Origin: Protula sp. h YS-2021
Taxonomy: Eukaryota > Annelida > Polychaeta > Sabellida > Serpulidae
Length of the DNA: 64,000 nt
NCBI GenBank assembly: GCA_949752745.1
Contig: OX457027.1
Coordinates: 77,865,214 to 77,929,213, forward strand
Reading direction: 5' to 3'
Part shown: in pieces, positions 1-12,800 of the stretch
How the letters are laid out: every line of letters begins with the position of its first letter
Numbering within the stretch: the stretch's first letter is position 1
Position numbers and translations under genes: made by a program
Notes under the pieces: generated by a model
Told to the model about the DNA's origin: nothing
What the model saw: only the letters and a program-made list of their open reading frames with translations
Databases searched by the model: none

Positions 1-489
1 ACTCAGTCTATGCGCACGACATTCTACTCATCAATTTTTACACACTACAATCCTTTTAAGAATGACAACCACGACATGTTACCCACCATTTTTTTACACA
101 CCACAACCCTTTTCAGTTTTTATACTTGGGGTTTTGCCAAAATCCCCTAGTGTATTGAATTTGTACCAAAATTTTAGCCGCAGTTGTGGCATGTTTTTTC
201 CTTATTTTTTAGTTTGTCCGTGGAACCAATCAAAGGCCGTTAGGGCTAGAAAGATGAAATTTGGATATGATAAACTTCAGTGTGCCTAGTTGCTCCTCCT
301 ATTTTTTTTAATTCGTTTAATTTTTCAATTAAAAAAAGACAAAACAAATTTACATGAGCCTCGGTGTATTGATCGCCCAACTTTCAATGAAAGCCATCAC
401 AGCATGCGTGCGCAAGTTTAAATTGGCTGCAGCGTTTGGGTTTTTCCCCAGTTGCTAAACAATGATGAAATTTGGTTCAGATAGGTTGC
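1..489. other. Non-coding, AT-rich left flank
   Basis: No coding potential was recognised. The only open frame of note (62-289) is 75 codons of low-complexity sequence without family resemblance. The end of this stretch leads into a Helitron-like repeat. Confidence 0.5.
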
Positions 490-870
490 GATTAGACGCC
501 GTAAAATCCGTATTTTTTAACCATGACCTTATAGAACGACTGACATCCACGGCTATGTCAAAAACCGGATGTGGGCAACTATCTCGAAAACGGTTGGAGA
601 CAGAGCGATTTTGAGCTTATTTTCGACCCTATGAGCCTAAAAGACGATATGCGAGGTATCTCGGTGACCTTGACTTCCTCGGCCATGGTCAAAGCCAAAA
701 AACCAGAAGTTGACCATTATCTTGAAAACGGTTAGAGATAGAACGATTTTCAGCTTATCCTCGACCCTTTGGGCCTAAAAGACGATATGTAAGAGGGTAA
801 GAGTTCAGAATCGTATTTTTTGTGACCCCCAAGTGTAATTTTCGCTACTCGATAGCGAAAACGGTCTAGT
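490..870 (+). mobile_element. Helitron-like repeat, 3' end at 870
   Basis: The right end has the layout of a Helitron 3' terminus: a 9-bp hairpin (TTTTCGCTA at 839-847, TAGCGAAAA at 853-861, 5-nt loop), then CGGT and the terminal CTAGT (866-870) followed by T. The interior contains two related blocks with 'cgaaaacggtt(g/a)gaga' and 'cctaaaagacgatat' phrases, which recur at about 47,670-47,830. No Rep/helicase ORF is present, so it would be non-autonomous. The left boundary was not identified and the start given is where similarity to the 47-kb copy becomes visible. Confidence 0.55.
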
Positions 871-3800
871 TTAGTTTGTTTCTTGTCAGTCGGTGCTTAG
901 CGCGTAAATTCTACCTACTGCTTTCAAAAGCCTTGAGGTTGAGCGGGATCCGGTTCTGTACTCCTCCCAATACTGGGTGATTTTCGCCGAAACTGCCCGA
1001 TATTTGCTTTTTTGCAATTTACCCTCTGAGGCCAGCTGAACATTCATATTGCTAACACGTGCTTCGTTCCGGTGATTTTATGCAGTTCAAAACATGAAAA
1101 GCAGATCATATATTTTGGTGCCCGGTTGAAATGCTAAACTCAAGTGCAATTCATATTTCAAAGCTTTCTCCCTGTCTCACCCATTGTTCATAATCTCAAT
1201 GCTCATTAATGATTATGTACCCGAGATATGAGTGTAATTGCAATTTGCTACAATATAACACAGGCCAGTGCGGTTTCTGTGATAGTATGTAACTGAAAAA
1301 ATAAAAGGCAGGAGGGGGGGGGGCGGTCAAAAATTTCGGCATTGGGTTGAGTTGGTTGGTGGGATGAGTTGACTTTCAGGGTGGGCTGAGTTGGTATGAA
1401 AAAAGCGGGATGAGTTGACCAAAGTGGGCTGAGTTGGCATTGGGATAACTTGACCAAACTCCGTTCAAAGTTGTCCTTGGCCAATTTCAACGCGTATGGA
1501 GGTTGCCATATTAAATGTACAGGAGGCCTGCTCCAGGCATAACGTGCGTCTGAAAGAAAATTGTGATTAGTAACTTGCAAACAGAAATATATATTAATGT
1601 TTTACCCAGATTTACAAATTCTTATTAGAAAGTTTTAATTTGAGTTTAATATGATTTACTTTGCTCAGGCTGCGAGTACCGAAAAAAAAGAACGCTGCAT
1701 TCACAAGACAGTAACAGCATAGGTATTAATTACGTCATGAAATTATGCATGATACTGCTGCTGGCAGTCAAACTTTTCCGGTGACCCAGAAATGTGTGCC
1801 CCATTTCAATGTAACGAAATAGAATTAACACCTTGACACCTACATATTAGTATCATTATGCACGCAAAAAAAAAAAATTAAATCCCGACAAAGGCGAGGG
1901 ATTTTTCTTAATGCGCGGGATCCGGCCGGCGTTCAAGAATCCCGCGCAATACCGCGCCCCAAATGCAGCCCGCTTAGCCCACAACTTGATTTAATTATAC
2001 GGTTAGGCTCTTACCTACTCGGCCCTCACTATGGTCATACAGGCTGAACCTCAATCTATTCTTCTCGGGTCTCGACTTTCGAGGCAACTATAATTTGCCA
2101 CAGGAAATGTTTAACAACACGATTTATCTTAATTCCAAAGATTTGCAGTGCGGCCATTAAGTCACGTGATTTATCTAAATTATTCGGAAGTACGGTTCCG
2201 AGACAAAAAAAAAAGTTCGAGAGAGACCGAGAAAAAGTCCACGGAAAGGTGTCTCATTTTTCTGAGACTCTCTTTTTTCTTGAGACGGTCCAAAAGGTGT
2301 AGGGATAATAAAGTGGCGAGTTACAGCTGTGCTCTAAAAACATGCCCCAAAGTATATCTGCTGGCATTTTCTAGTCCCAGGTGACTCCCACCTCCAGAGA
2401 GGAGAGAGTCACAGGTCCTTGTGTGTAAATGTCCATTGAAGTGAAAATGTGATCCCTCGGCGCACATGTTGGGGCCACGCTTGATTATTCACATGATCGC
2501 CCATCAAACGTCGAACAATCTTGAATATTTTACCACTAAAACTTACTTGATAACATTCTCTGTTAATGCTCTTTCTGCGAAAACATCCATTTTTCTGTTC
2601 GCTGACATGTTGTTTTCACTGCTTTGGCATAAAGCAAAGGCTAAGCAGACAAATAAATTTGGCTGGTTGTCGGTATTGTATACAGTCACTATCTGTTTTT
2701 GCTGTGGAAAAAAATTGTGTTAATTTTGCTTCACTTTTATTTAAATGGAAAGGACATATAATAGAGGTAATTTTCTCAGAAAAAATAGTTCTAATAACTC
2801 GAAACATACCTTATTTAACTTGAAATTTTCAATGGTAGGAAAAAACCCAATTTTCCGTAGAGATTTTTTAGTCCGGGTAGAAGAGTGGTGATGGACCGCG
2901 GTCACTCGGGACTAGGCATTTTCGTGAATTGCCACATTTAAGCCAATTCGTATTTTCGGGTCTATCCGGTGGAAGTTTTGTTTCGACTGCAATTTTTTGG
3001 GATAAATTATAAAGAACTGATAAGGGAAAAGATCAAAATTCTAATTTTCTTTCAACATCCACACTTTCAAATTTACGAGTATACTCGTAAAGCCATCATA
3101 TGCTCTTTTAAAAACTATTTTTCACATTATTCGTCCCTTTAACAACCATCATGTGAATATGTTTCTGGCAAAATGGAATTTTACTGATTTTTGCCATTTT
3201 TTCTATCATTTCTTTATATCTTTATCCCAAATGAATTCAACCGAAACGCAAAAACTTTTCGGCAAAAGAGAAAGTGTGAATTGGCTTATTACTTCGCGCA
3301 TAACAGAAAACATTGTAAAATCCTGTTTTGCTACATACCAAAGCATTACGCCGTCACGTTCAAAGGACGAGAGTTACTGCGCAAAAAAATGAAAAGTGGC
3401 GGACGGTCCCAGGTTACTGTATGCCCTGAGCAAGCGTAAGCGGGCGACAATATAAGAAATTCTTCGCTTGACTACAGCATCACATTTCTATTAATACTTA
3501 CGCTAGTATCTCGCAGAGAAAACTGTGCCATTCCTACAGCTCCCTTTAACTTCGCCAAATCAGAGCAGTTCAAAGCCTGCTCGAAAAAAAATCATGAAGC
3601 CTTGAAAAAGCTATACGCACAACAGTGGTGTTAATAACAGTCAATTTCCTGTGATTTTTTTTAATGGACCTCGTCAGGTGACGACCTGGGAGGGATAAGA
3701 TCCCCAGATGTATTTTCACCAATAAATGAAAACCATTCAAAGAAAGAATATTTGCAGTGTTTGTTGTAGATAATTCACTAAAAATATTTTCTGAAGATGA

Positions 3801-6800
3801 AACCGTTTCTTTCTTTTTTTTTTTCTGGCGTATTGGCAGTTGCATCTCTTAGGTTCAGATAATCTTTTAGCAGTTAGTAATTTAACAATTGAAGTTACAG
3901 CTCGTTGGATTGAGAATGGATGAATTTGGCTCCAGTCATAAAATATTTTCTAAATTTTTACACCTGCTATGTATGGTTTGTAATTTACCATGTCGTGCAG
4001 GTTATTTCCTTATAGAATGGAAATCGCAAAGGTTTCGGCATTATTTAAATCAAGTAAAAATCTCAGATAAATAATCATAGATCAATGTCACTCTTTACAG
4101 TAATTTTTTGAATCCCAGAATAGTTTTGCAATATAGCGATCTCTTTTACAGCAGAGTTCAAGAATTCAGTGATAAGTCAGTAGGACTAATAAACATGCTT
4201 TGCTTTGCTGAGAAATCGAGAAAAAAATACATCAGCTATTAATGAAAACCCAATAAGCACCTACAGAAATGGCATCTGGTGTTAAAAAAGACAATAAATA
4301 GCCAATGAAATTTACTGCTCTAATACATGTTCAATTTCACATTCCCCTTTCGACAACATTATAAGCACTCATCAGTAAAACTTAATATCATGGATCTAAT
4401 TGAATCAATGATTAATTTATCCTACAATATAATGAATTTTCATTATCTATAATAAGTAATTGTAACTGCCACAATAAAAATTAAAGTTTAATATCGATTG
4501 AACCAGGAACAGTCTGATGGATGTTGACATGTGAAATGTGAAATATTCAATTAAAGTATAAACTAATATTATCTTAACTTGATCACTTTAATTATTTCAT
4601 ATAAGATTTTGTTAAAGTAAAAATAAAACACAACAGATAATTGAACTTTTATTTGAATACACTGTATTTACAAATGATAGTCTAAGACAGATGAATTTGG
4701 AAGTATTTAAACCAATCATTCATGTCTGCTTGTTTTTCACCGTTTATAATACGAATTTTTGAACCACTATCCAACTTCCTGCTTTTCACCAATGTGATAA
4801 CCGGAGAGATACACTAAATAAACTCAGTATCCACAGCATAATTACTCCACATCATTATTCGTTTTTGCAGATGTAAAATGACTCAAGCAACTCAATGAAA
4901 TCAGAGAACAAATATGTTTTGTCCTTTGAATTTACAAGCAAGACCTTGTCTATACATTTATTTTTTGTAAATGAGACCGCATCTAATTACGTAATTTAAT
5001 AGTCAAACTTATGAAAGCACTGCTTGTATCTTTAACTTTCCTACGTTTCAGTCATTTCATATTTTTGTATTAGACAGAGAAAGAAGAAATTATTGTATAA
5101 TTTCAATTCACAATTCCTGAAGTGTAATAATAAATTCTACACTGTATTTCTTATAAACTAACCATAACTGCCTAGTTTTCATACTGGCATGGTTGCTCTT
5201 AAATATCTTTTATTTTACCAAATAGTTCAACATTCGAAAGTTACCAGGTTGGTTATTAAAGCTAGCATGCATTGTTATTTTCTAAAGAAAATGACTATGG
5301 AAGAAGGTTAGCTACTGGAAAATGAATGGTTACAGCAGTCTATTTATTTTGGCAACAAATGTGCTAATTGTTACAAAAGAAATTAAAAAAACCCCTAAAA
5401 GTTAACGAGAGAACTGAATCGTCTTACTTTTTTAGACTTTTAAAACTAACGAACAAAACTCGAACATATATTTATTCTGAAAACTACCTTGGTCATTCAT
5501 CCACGTTAATTTAATTGAGGTCCTTGTGGAGTAGAAGTTTAACCACCCCGTGAGAGACTGTTGCAGAAACAAAATAAATTAATAAATAAAAAGATCTCCC
5601 GGAGATGAGTCCGGTAGTTAACAATCCTGGTTGACAGTGGACATAATTTAGATAGATTTATAATTTTGTGCTATTATTAAAAACGTAAAGTCACCACACT
5701 TACTATGTGGGAAATTAGCAAAATTGCAGCTATAAATATGCATTGTTGTGTTGTATGAACAATGTATTTAAGTTAACTGTAAATTAACTTATGAATCAAT
5801 TGATTTATGACATGGAGTCAGACGTAAATAACAACATTAACATCGACTTTCACTTTCGTAATTTGTTTGAACACCTTTGACATACACCTTGTACATAAAG
5901 TTCACATTCCACGCCTGCTATTTGATAAACATGGACGATGGGGGTATGTTTCTTACTGAAAGATCAATTTCGGTAGTCAAGCACAATTGCATTGAATTCA
6001 GAAAAAATAGCAACTGTTGATAAAATTTACCATCTGTCACATTTAACAAATAGATATCTTTTATATTACAAATAAGTGTAAAAAGTGTGTTTTGACAAAA
6101 AGTGGTTTTATTTGAGGTTTTAAACTAGCAAGCACAAAATGCAGTGGAACGCCGAAAACAGGACCACCACTGGGGCTACTCCAAACTGGTCTAATATCAG
6201 TGGTGGATCTTATTTGACTATGCTAAGTGGTAGTATTTCCAGGTGGTCCAATTGGCGGAGTGGTGCTATCCTTATATTTCCAAAGATCTAGGGGTCCCTT
6301 TTCAGCGGAACTGCTGAAAAGTGGTACTATCCCAAGGTGGTCCCATTGCGGGTTGATGTTATGCAAATATTCACAGAGATGACAATGAATAGACGTCGAA
6401 AGACGAAGTTGTATAATACTAAGTAAGAAGAAAGATTTGCTTAAGAAAAATAAGAAGCTAAATATATATATTGTTCATACGAACGGGCAACTACCAGGAT
6501 GCAAAATATTTAATATGTTGGAGCGCATTAATTTTGAACGCTATGTTTGAAAATAAACATATCCGACATTGATCCAATTGTGGATGATACGATCTTTGGC
6601 ACTTCAGACTGGGAATTCGTAGCCGCGCATCATTAAATTGATATGTTTTCCTCTTATGCACAGTTGTATTTTGTGCAATGTCAGAAGCAAAAGCACGGAA
6701 GTATAAGGGAATAAATGTAAACCCGAAATGAACCGAACGGGCGGGGAAGACTAATTATTCCTGTGTTTCTAATGCTAAAAGCCAAACGATGTTATTTTAC

Positions 6801-7644
6801 ACCACAACCAAGAATCATGCAATAAAGGAACAAATTTCAAAAGAAGACGACGATTTTGAAATTGCGCGTTAAAGCCTTTTTGGCTAACTCTAATCTACAG
6901 TTCCCTCCAAGTGAGGCATTCATAAATAACATGGCTACAACTAGACTAACAATAGGTAGCTTGGTTATAGTAACAAATACATGCCGTTTAATGTTGACCT
7001 AACAAACATTCTACCTTATCAGCCATACCCGTTATAATAAGTGCTTTCCGAAAGTGAAACACAATTTCGCTTGGCACTTTGGGTGCAGCAAAAAGTATGT
7101 TGAAATTTTGCCTGTGTTTTTTGCGCAATTCTTTCTTTTAGCTATCTGTCATTTTGTCGATGCCTGCACTGTGATGTCCTAGAGAATATATTTTATAATA
7201 TTTCGTATTTGGTAGTCAGTTAATATATTCTTGGGTTAGCTTCTTGTTTTTTTAACTATTTTTGTCTGTTTACAAATGTGAGGTTACACCAAATGGAATG
7301 CGCTGTGTTCATTATTGATGTTGTGATAACAAGTGTAGTAACACTCAAGGTGGTTTGTTTCGGCCTTTATTTCTTTATTTTAAGTCATATATATATATAT
7401 ATTAACAAAGACAATGATAACAATTCTAAAAATTATGTTGTTCGCTATCCTTTGGGATTTCACGATAATTTTAGAAAGCATATAAATATGATTCATTTGA
7501 TTTTTAAATTCAATTTCATTGTGGCGTGTGTTCACACTCAATGTTATTTTAGTTAGCTATAGGCCAAATTCACTCCGGTTTTGTATAGAGTTTAGTTCTG
7601 ATTTTAAATGTAAATTGTGAGACTCGTCACACATGTTATCATAT
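871..7644. other. Non-coding intergenic DNA
   Basis: I see no supported gene. Around 1337-1455 there is a diverged short repeat built on gggNtgagttg, preceded by a poly-G run at about 1314-1323. A stretch at about 6140-6345 is relatively GC-rich, with recurring 'gtggt' phrases (for example ggtggtcc, gtggtact), and looks like an old repeat. The short phrase taggtagcttggttatagtaa (about 6955) has a near copy at about 10965. The remainder is AT-rich with no conserved reading frame. Confidence 0.5.
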
Positions 7645-8772
7645 TATTATTTTTTATTAAAATATCATTTATATAGGCCTTAATCAAATTGCTCTAAGGG
7701 CTTTGCAAAAGTTAAAAACATCACATGTATACAAGACAAATGGATAACAATTTGACTAGAAAAAAAACACTATAATAAAACATGTAAGAAAACAATTTAA
7801 TTACTATCACGTCTGGACATGTAAGTTTTTTAATCTTTTTAAACTGCGGCAAAGATGACGCCATCCTTAGACCCTCGGTAACGCATTAAACAATTTTGGG
7901 CCACAATTGGCAAAGGCAAGTGTACCATGTTGATTACTGACCTTGTTTTCTTTGAGAAGAAAGTGAGACTGGGATATTTGATATTGCTTTCAAATAGAAC
8001 ATGCAGGTTGAACATTTTTGATTAACAAAATCCAATATAGACATCTCAGTCTCAAATACAACACCTAAGTTATTTGCCTTTTCAAACGAGCTAACAATGT
8101 GATCACCAACAATGATGTTTAAGACAGACATTTTCTTAAGATTATGTCTGGAACCGATCACCACAACTTCCGTTTTGTCTTCGCTGATCTTTAAGTTGTT
8201 GGCCATCATCCATTGCCTGTAATCTGCAATGCACTTCTCCAATTTTGGCACCGATTTTACATTTTTAGGGCAACATAGAGTTGCGAATCATCCACATAAA
8301 AGTCATTTCCCATTTGATGTGATCGGGCAGTGTCTCCCAGGGGGGGGGGGGCTGAGTATAGTATGAATAATGCTGACCCGAGAATACTGCCCTTGGGCAA
8401 TCCGAATGAGAGGTTTTTTGGGGTGGATGATACCAATACTTTTACAAATTGAGATCGATTTGACAGGTAAGATTCAAACATTGTAAGCCTGCCCCAGCAA
8501 TCCCATATCGTTTTTCTAGTCTCCTGAGCAAAATTTTGTGTAAGACAGTATCGAATGCTGCCGATAAATCTAAAGGGACCAATATGTTGACATGTCTGTC
8601 ATTTAAGGAACAAAGAAGATGGTTATGTATTTTAAGAAGTGCTGTCTCAGTAGAGTGAAAACGCCGATATGCAGATTGCATGGGTTCACAAAGATTATTT
8701 GCATCAAGATGCTCTTGTAATTTGACCGATATAACCTTCTCAATAATATTACATACCCGAATGGTAAGCAAA
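7645..8772 (-). mobile_element. Truncated, frameshifted CR1/L2-type LINE (reverse transcriptase remnant)
   Basis: Three consecutive minus-strand reading frames (8771-8442, 8481-8257, 8251-7934) together give the fingers, palm and thumb parts of a non-LTR reverse transcriptase. Visible landmarks are SAYRRFHSTETALL, LDLSAAFDTV (first catalytic Asp), FGLPKGSILG and YVDDSQLY (the YxDD box, here YVDD), followed by NNLKISEDKTEVV. This order and wording are typical of the CR1/L2/Jockey group. The ORF is broken by at least two frame changes, one next to an 11-bp G run near 8341-8351, and lacks the endonuclease and N-terminal part. Past the ORF the 3' region ends near 7645 in an ATT-rich tail. It is a dead 5'-truncated copy. 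Confidence 0.85.
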
Positions 8773-9622
8773 CACTTATCATCGGTCAGAATAACAAAAA
8801 CAATTAAAGATAATAACGGCTTAACAATTATGACATATAGTTTCCTATTAGAGAACAGAAGTAAAACTGATTATGGCAGCCCCACTAACACTGGGTCTAA
8901 ACCATGCACCAATAAAACAAAATAAACAAAGGGAGAATTATAATTACTCTTACCATTATCTCAAGCATGTGATGACATCAAACATTGAATGCAAAGACAT
9001 TAATATTTAGCTGACGGCGAAATTAAATACATGTAGCGTTAATTTGGTTTTCCTTCTCGAAAATAGCCATTTGTTCTTTTGATAAAACGGTTTTCGAAAG
9101 TTTATGTTCTTTGGTGCTATCCAACCTTTCGAAACAGATAGTATCGCGTTCGGAAAAATACGGAAGCACGAGCTATATTTATTTCTCCTTTATACTGTTA
9201 TTAAAGTATTTTAGCCTGCAGCGTCAATTACCAAAGTTTGAGAGTTGTTTTAAAAATACTAGGTGACTCAGAATTAGACACTTGAAACAACATTTTACAT
9301 TTTTACATCAAACAAACTGAACATCATGCCAACCTTGAAATTAATGACAAACCTGTTGTTTCAAAGAAAAAAGTCTTTAAACAATTTTACTGCATGCCGG
9401 TACTTAACAACTAGTGCCCAAATGTTAATAATATAATACATACAACGTAGATTTCTTTTCCTTAAATAGAAAGCACACAGCTTGATTGCGTTATTTATTA
9501 CTTCATTGAAGAAAAAGTTGGCACTGCAAATTTGCTTTCACAGTTTGTTGGCTAATATCTACTGTGAGAAGTGTTTGTTGCTATTTTCCCATAATTCGTA
9601 TCGAAATAAAACAAAATACAAA
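8773..9622. other. Non-coding, upstream of EMC7 exon 1
   Basis: AT-rich sequence between the LINE fragment and the first coding exon of the EMC7 homologue. The EMC7 promoter and 5' UTR should lie here, but I see no distinctive TATA box or other defining site. Confidence 0.4.
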
Positions 9623-9816
9623 ATGTGCATTTCCAAAAAAGTTATGTTATTGTGTTCTGTACAAATACTTTCTTGTGAAATGGTTTATGAAAATGTATAT
9701 AAAAATTCGAATTTTAAAATTCATGGAAAAATTATGGTACCGAATGCTAAAGTAGACGAGTGGTTATCAGCAACTCGTATTTTGGTTAACGGCGGACAGC
9801 ATTTAGGATTTCTGAG
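9623..9816 (+). CDS. EMC7: EMC7 exon 1 (signal peptide and start of lumenal domain)
   Basis: The ATG at 9623 opens a basic n-region (KK) and a short hydrophobic stretch (VMLLCSVQIL), a plausible signal peptide; an in-frame ATG at 9644 is an alternative start. FKIHGKIMVP and LVNGGQHLGFLR follow, the conserved first part of the EMC7 domain. The exon ends CTGAG|GTGAAT in phase 2, and the split AGG arginine codon is completed by the G at 33610. The frame is open upstream to about 9482 without another ATG that gives a better signal peptide. Confidence 0.85.
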
Positions 9817-12800
9817 GTGAATATATATTTTTTTTATAATTATCTAACAGTATAATTGGAGAAAATGTCATTATTGTTAGCGTTATTCTACACAATAAAA
9901 TAAAAAATTTATAATTTTAAATTAAAGTGTAAAATTTATAAACATTACGGGGTCACTATAGATTTTTATGCTTGATTTTTTTACACTTTGATCTTTGGAT
10001 TAACAACGTGTGCTCATAAATTGTTTTGTAAATGTAAAATTACTCGGAATATAAACTTTTTAATTTTATTTGCGGTAAATAATGAAAATGAATATTTCAT
10101 ATTTTTATTTTTCACGACCAAATGTACAATCTTAAGTATCGTTTAATATCATGTTCATAAAACATCACACATTGCAGAAACAGTGGAATGTGAAGATTTG
10201 TATGATATGTCATATTGACCAAATAAACAATTTATAGCAAACAGCAAATTGCTTTGTGTCCTTTTGAGTTTTTTTATATGATAACTAAGGCGATATTTCT
10301 TGTAGCGAACAGCAAAATTTACACTATGGAGTATACAATAACTGTGATTGGTTGTTCGATTATAGGTTTCCTTGTGGCATTTTATTAACAACAACACCAC
10401 GATGCCACATGCATGGAAACATAATTTTTTAAATTGGTGAAGATTTATTTTGCTCGGATGCTGTAAGTTATATTTAGCTGTTAAGGTTTCATGTCGTTAT
10501 AAAACGTAGGTCATAAATTTTCCATGCGAGTACCGGTTCCATATAGCGAAAAAGGGACTAATAAGACGAATAGAAACTACGAAAAACACCCCGTCATATG
10601 ATTAGCATTGCTTCTGATTACTGAAGATATTTTTAATTGCAATTTACGATCATTTAAGAACAGCAGTATTTATTGTGTTGTTTAAACAGCGGACTGCATC
10701 TATCTCCATAAAATGATTTCATTCTTATTTGGATGATCCAATACTTGTTTGCTTGAGGCTTAGCGTGTTATGCCAATAAAAGAGAACTAACTATCAATGG
10801 ATGTGTATTTCTTGTTCAAGGGGTCAAATTGCATGTCGGCATACAACGGAGGAAATACAAAATACAAAAATATTTTAAACTAGTTAAATGATTAAGATAA
10901 TCAGACATTACTACAAAGGAACCAGGTTATTTAAAGAAGGTCTGATATTTTCCGGTTAAGAATTGGTAGCTTGGTTATAGTAATGGTCCTCACCACACCC
11001 ACATAACTGAAATTTGATTTAACAGCCAAGTCTACAGGATAACCCCTTGTAAATAACTATTTTCTGGAAGTGAAGTGCGTTTTAAGTAGTGTGAAAAGGG
11101 GGGTTCCACTGCACTTTGTGACGTCATACTGTCTGGAAGTGACGTCATAGCGTCTGGACCGGAAGTGTTGTCTGGAGCGGAAGTGTTGTCTGGACCGGAA
11201 GTGCTGTCTGGACCGGAAGTGTTGTCTGGAGCGGAAGTGTTGTCTGGAGGGGAAGTCATGATAAGCGTTAGGATAGGCGCGGCCATCCATGACTTCATGA
11301 TGACGTCATGATGACGTCATACTGTCTGGAGCGAAAGTCTGGAGCGAAAGTCTGGAGCGAAAGTTGCTTGATAGTGTTGGCCGAGTCAATCATCATGAAG
11401 CCAACGAACTCCACCTGTCAATCAGTGTAACCATGGCAACAGACCCTAAAAAGGTCGACCAACCCCCCCCCCCCCCCTCGAAATTGTGATTTTTGCATAT
11501 TTATCCGTTTCAGACGATTCTGAACATTTTTCATTTTTTTCAAGTATACCTTTCGTTATACTTGGTCGATTTATATGAAAATTTCACCATTTGATTCAGT
11601 TTTATGTAAAGTTTTGTTATAAAGTAGTCATAGGCTATTTGCGCAGCTGGCTGTATGATTTTTACCGCCATTACAGTGCTTCTTCGCGGATGAATACCAT
11701 TTGGCAGACCATTTAACTTCACCGCTAGATGTCTCTGCTGTATAACAGCTGTACAACTGTAAGTGAGATATTCATATACACAAGTAAAATTCTGCTGAGT
11801 CAGCAATTTTAACAATTTTTGAAACAAGTTACACACCATATTTTGATTACATGGAAGTAGTATAAAAGCATGAGTGAAACATGTCAACTAGTCAACTAGT
11901 GATACATTCTGCTGAGTTAACACACCATTGAAGTGGTATAAAAGGAAGAGTGAAACGTATAATTTTACTTCATTTCAGTTCTAGCAGTTGAAGAAACAAC
12001 AACGATGGCAACAGTCTACTGTCATGATTGTGATGTGACATTTCCATCTCTGGAAGTGTTCGTGACACATAGATGTAAACCAGCTAGGTTGAAACGTGCT
12101 CGTGAAGAGCTTGTTGAGCAGATTGAAGCCAAGAGACGAAAGACCTTACAAGATGATGTTGAAAGACCTGATCCAGTCCTCTGCGGTGAATGTATTAAAA
12201 TATTTCCATCTTTGGATGCGTTTGAGACGCATGCATGTGTTGAGATGGAAAATGTGTCTCATGAAGAACAAAGAAAGAAAGAGACAGGACAAGTAGGCAG
12301 AGGCAGAGTGAGTCTTGGTGAAAACGCACAGGAAAGACGGTTTGAGCCTGAAGATGGATCGGATTTGCTACTTGAAATGCGACAACAAGAGAACCGGATT
12401 AAGAGACATTTGCTAGAGACGTTAAACCGTGGCATGAAATGGTACATTGTCGTACATGCACGCTTCAAGAAAATGACACCAAATGTTGAAGGCGTGATGG
12501 TAGAACAAGTGGATAATGCCTTCATCAGTAGTCCGACATATGCAGCATACAATCCAACAGATATTGAGAAGGACTTGCCAGAAACCTATAAAGAATTGTT
12601 TACCAGGTTTGATGAACATGAGCGACAACGCTCTGGCTGGGTGTTGGATAACATATTATTCATTGAAGTGCATACAGCTACGTCAGCGCCACTGGAAGCG
12701 AGCAGTTTTATCCCACTACCGAAGAAAGTAAAGAATACAGGAGGTGTGTTAAACATTCAGAATAAAGACAACAAATGTTTCTTATGGTCTGTATTGGCTC

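Larger units (their letters stand above)
11085..11908. repeat. Left terminal inverted repeat
   Basis: The outer ~460 bp (11085-11545) matches the reverse complement of the right end almost base for base, including 18-bp and 13-bp internal repeats. An unmatched segment (about 11546-11745) follows, then homology resumes (about 11750-11908) with the TATA region. The repeat runs past the start codon of the right-arm gene, so a 17-codon remnant (11881-11931, starting MSTSQLVIH) is duplicated here upstream of the polymerase gene. Confidence 0.9.

Noticed and set aside
11032..11298. Minus-strand frames of 77-88 aa rich in PDNTSGP or RQHFRS strings, and their mirror at 26375-26680
   Set aside because: They are translations of the 18-bp ETS-site repeat in the TIR; the repeat length is a multiple of three, so any frame stays open.
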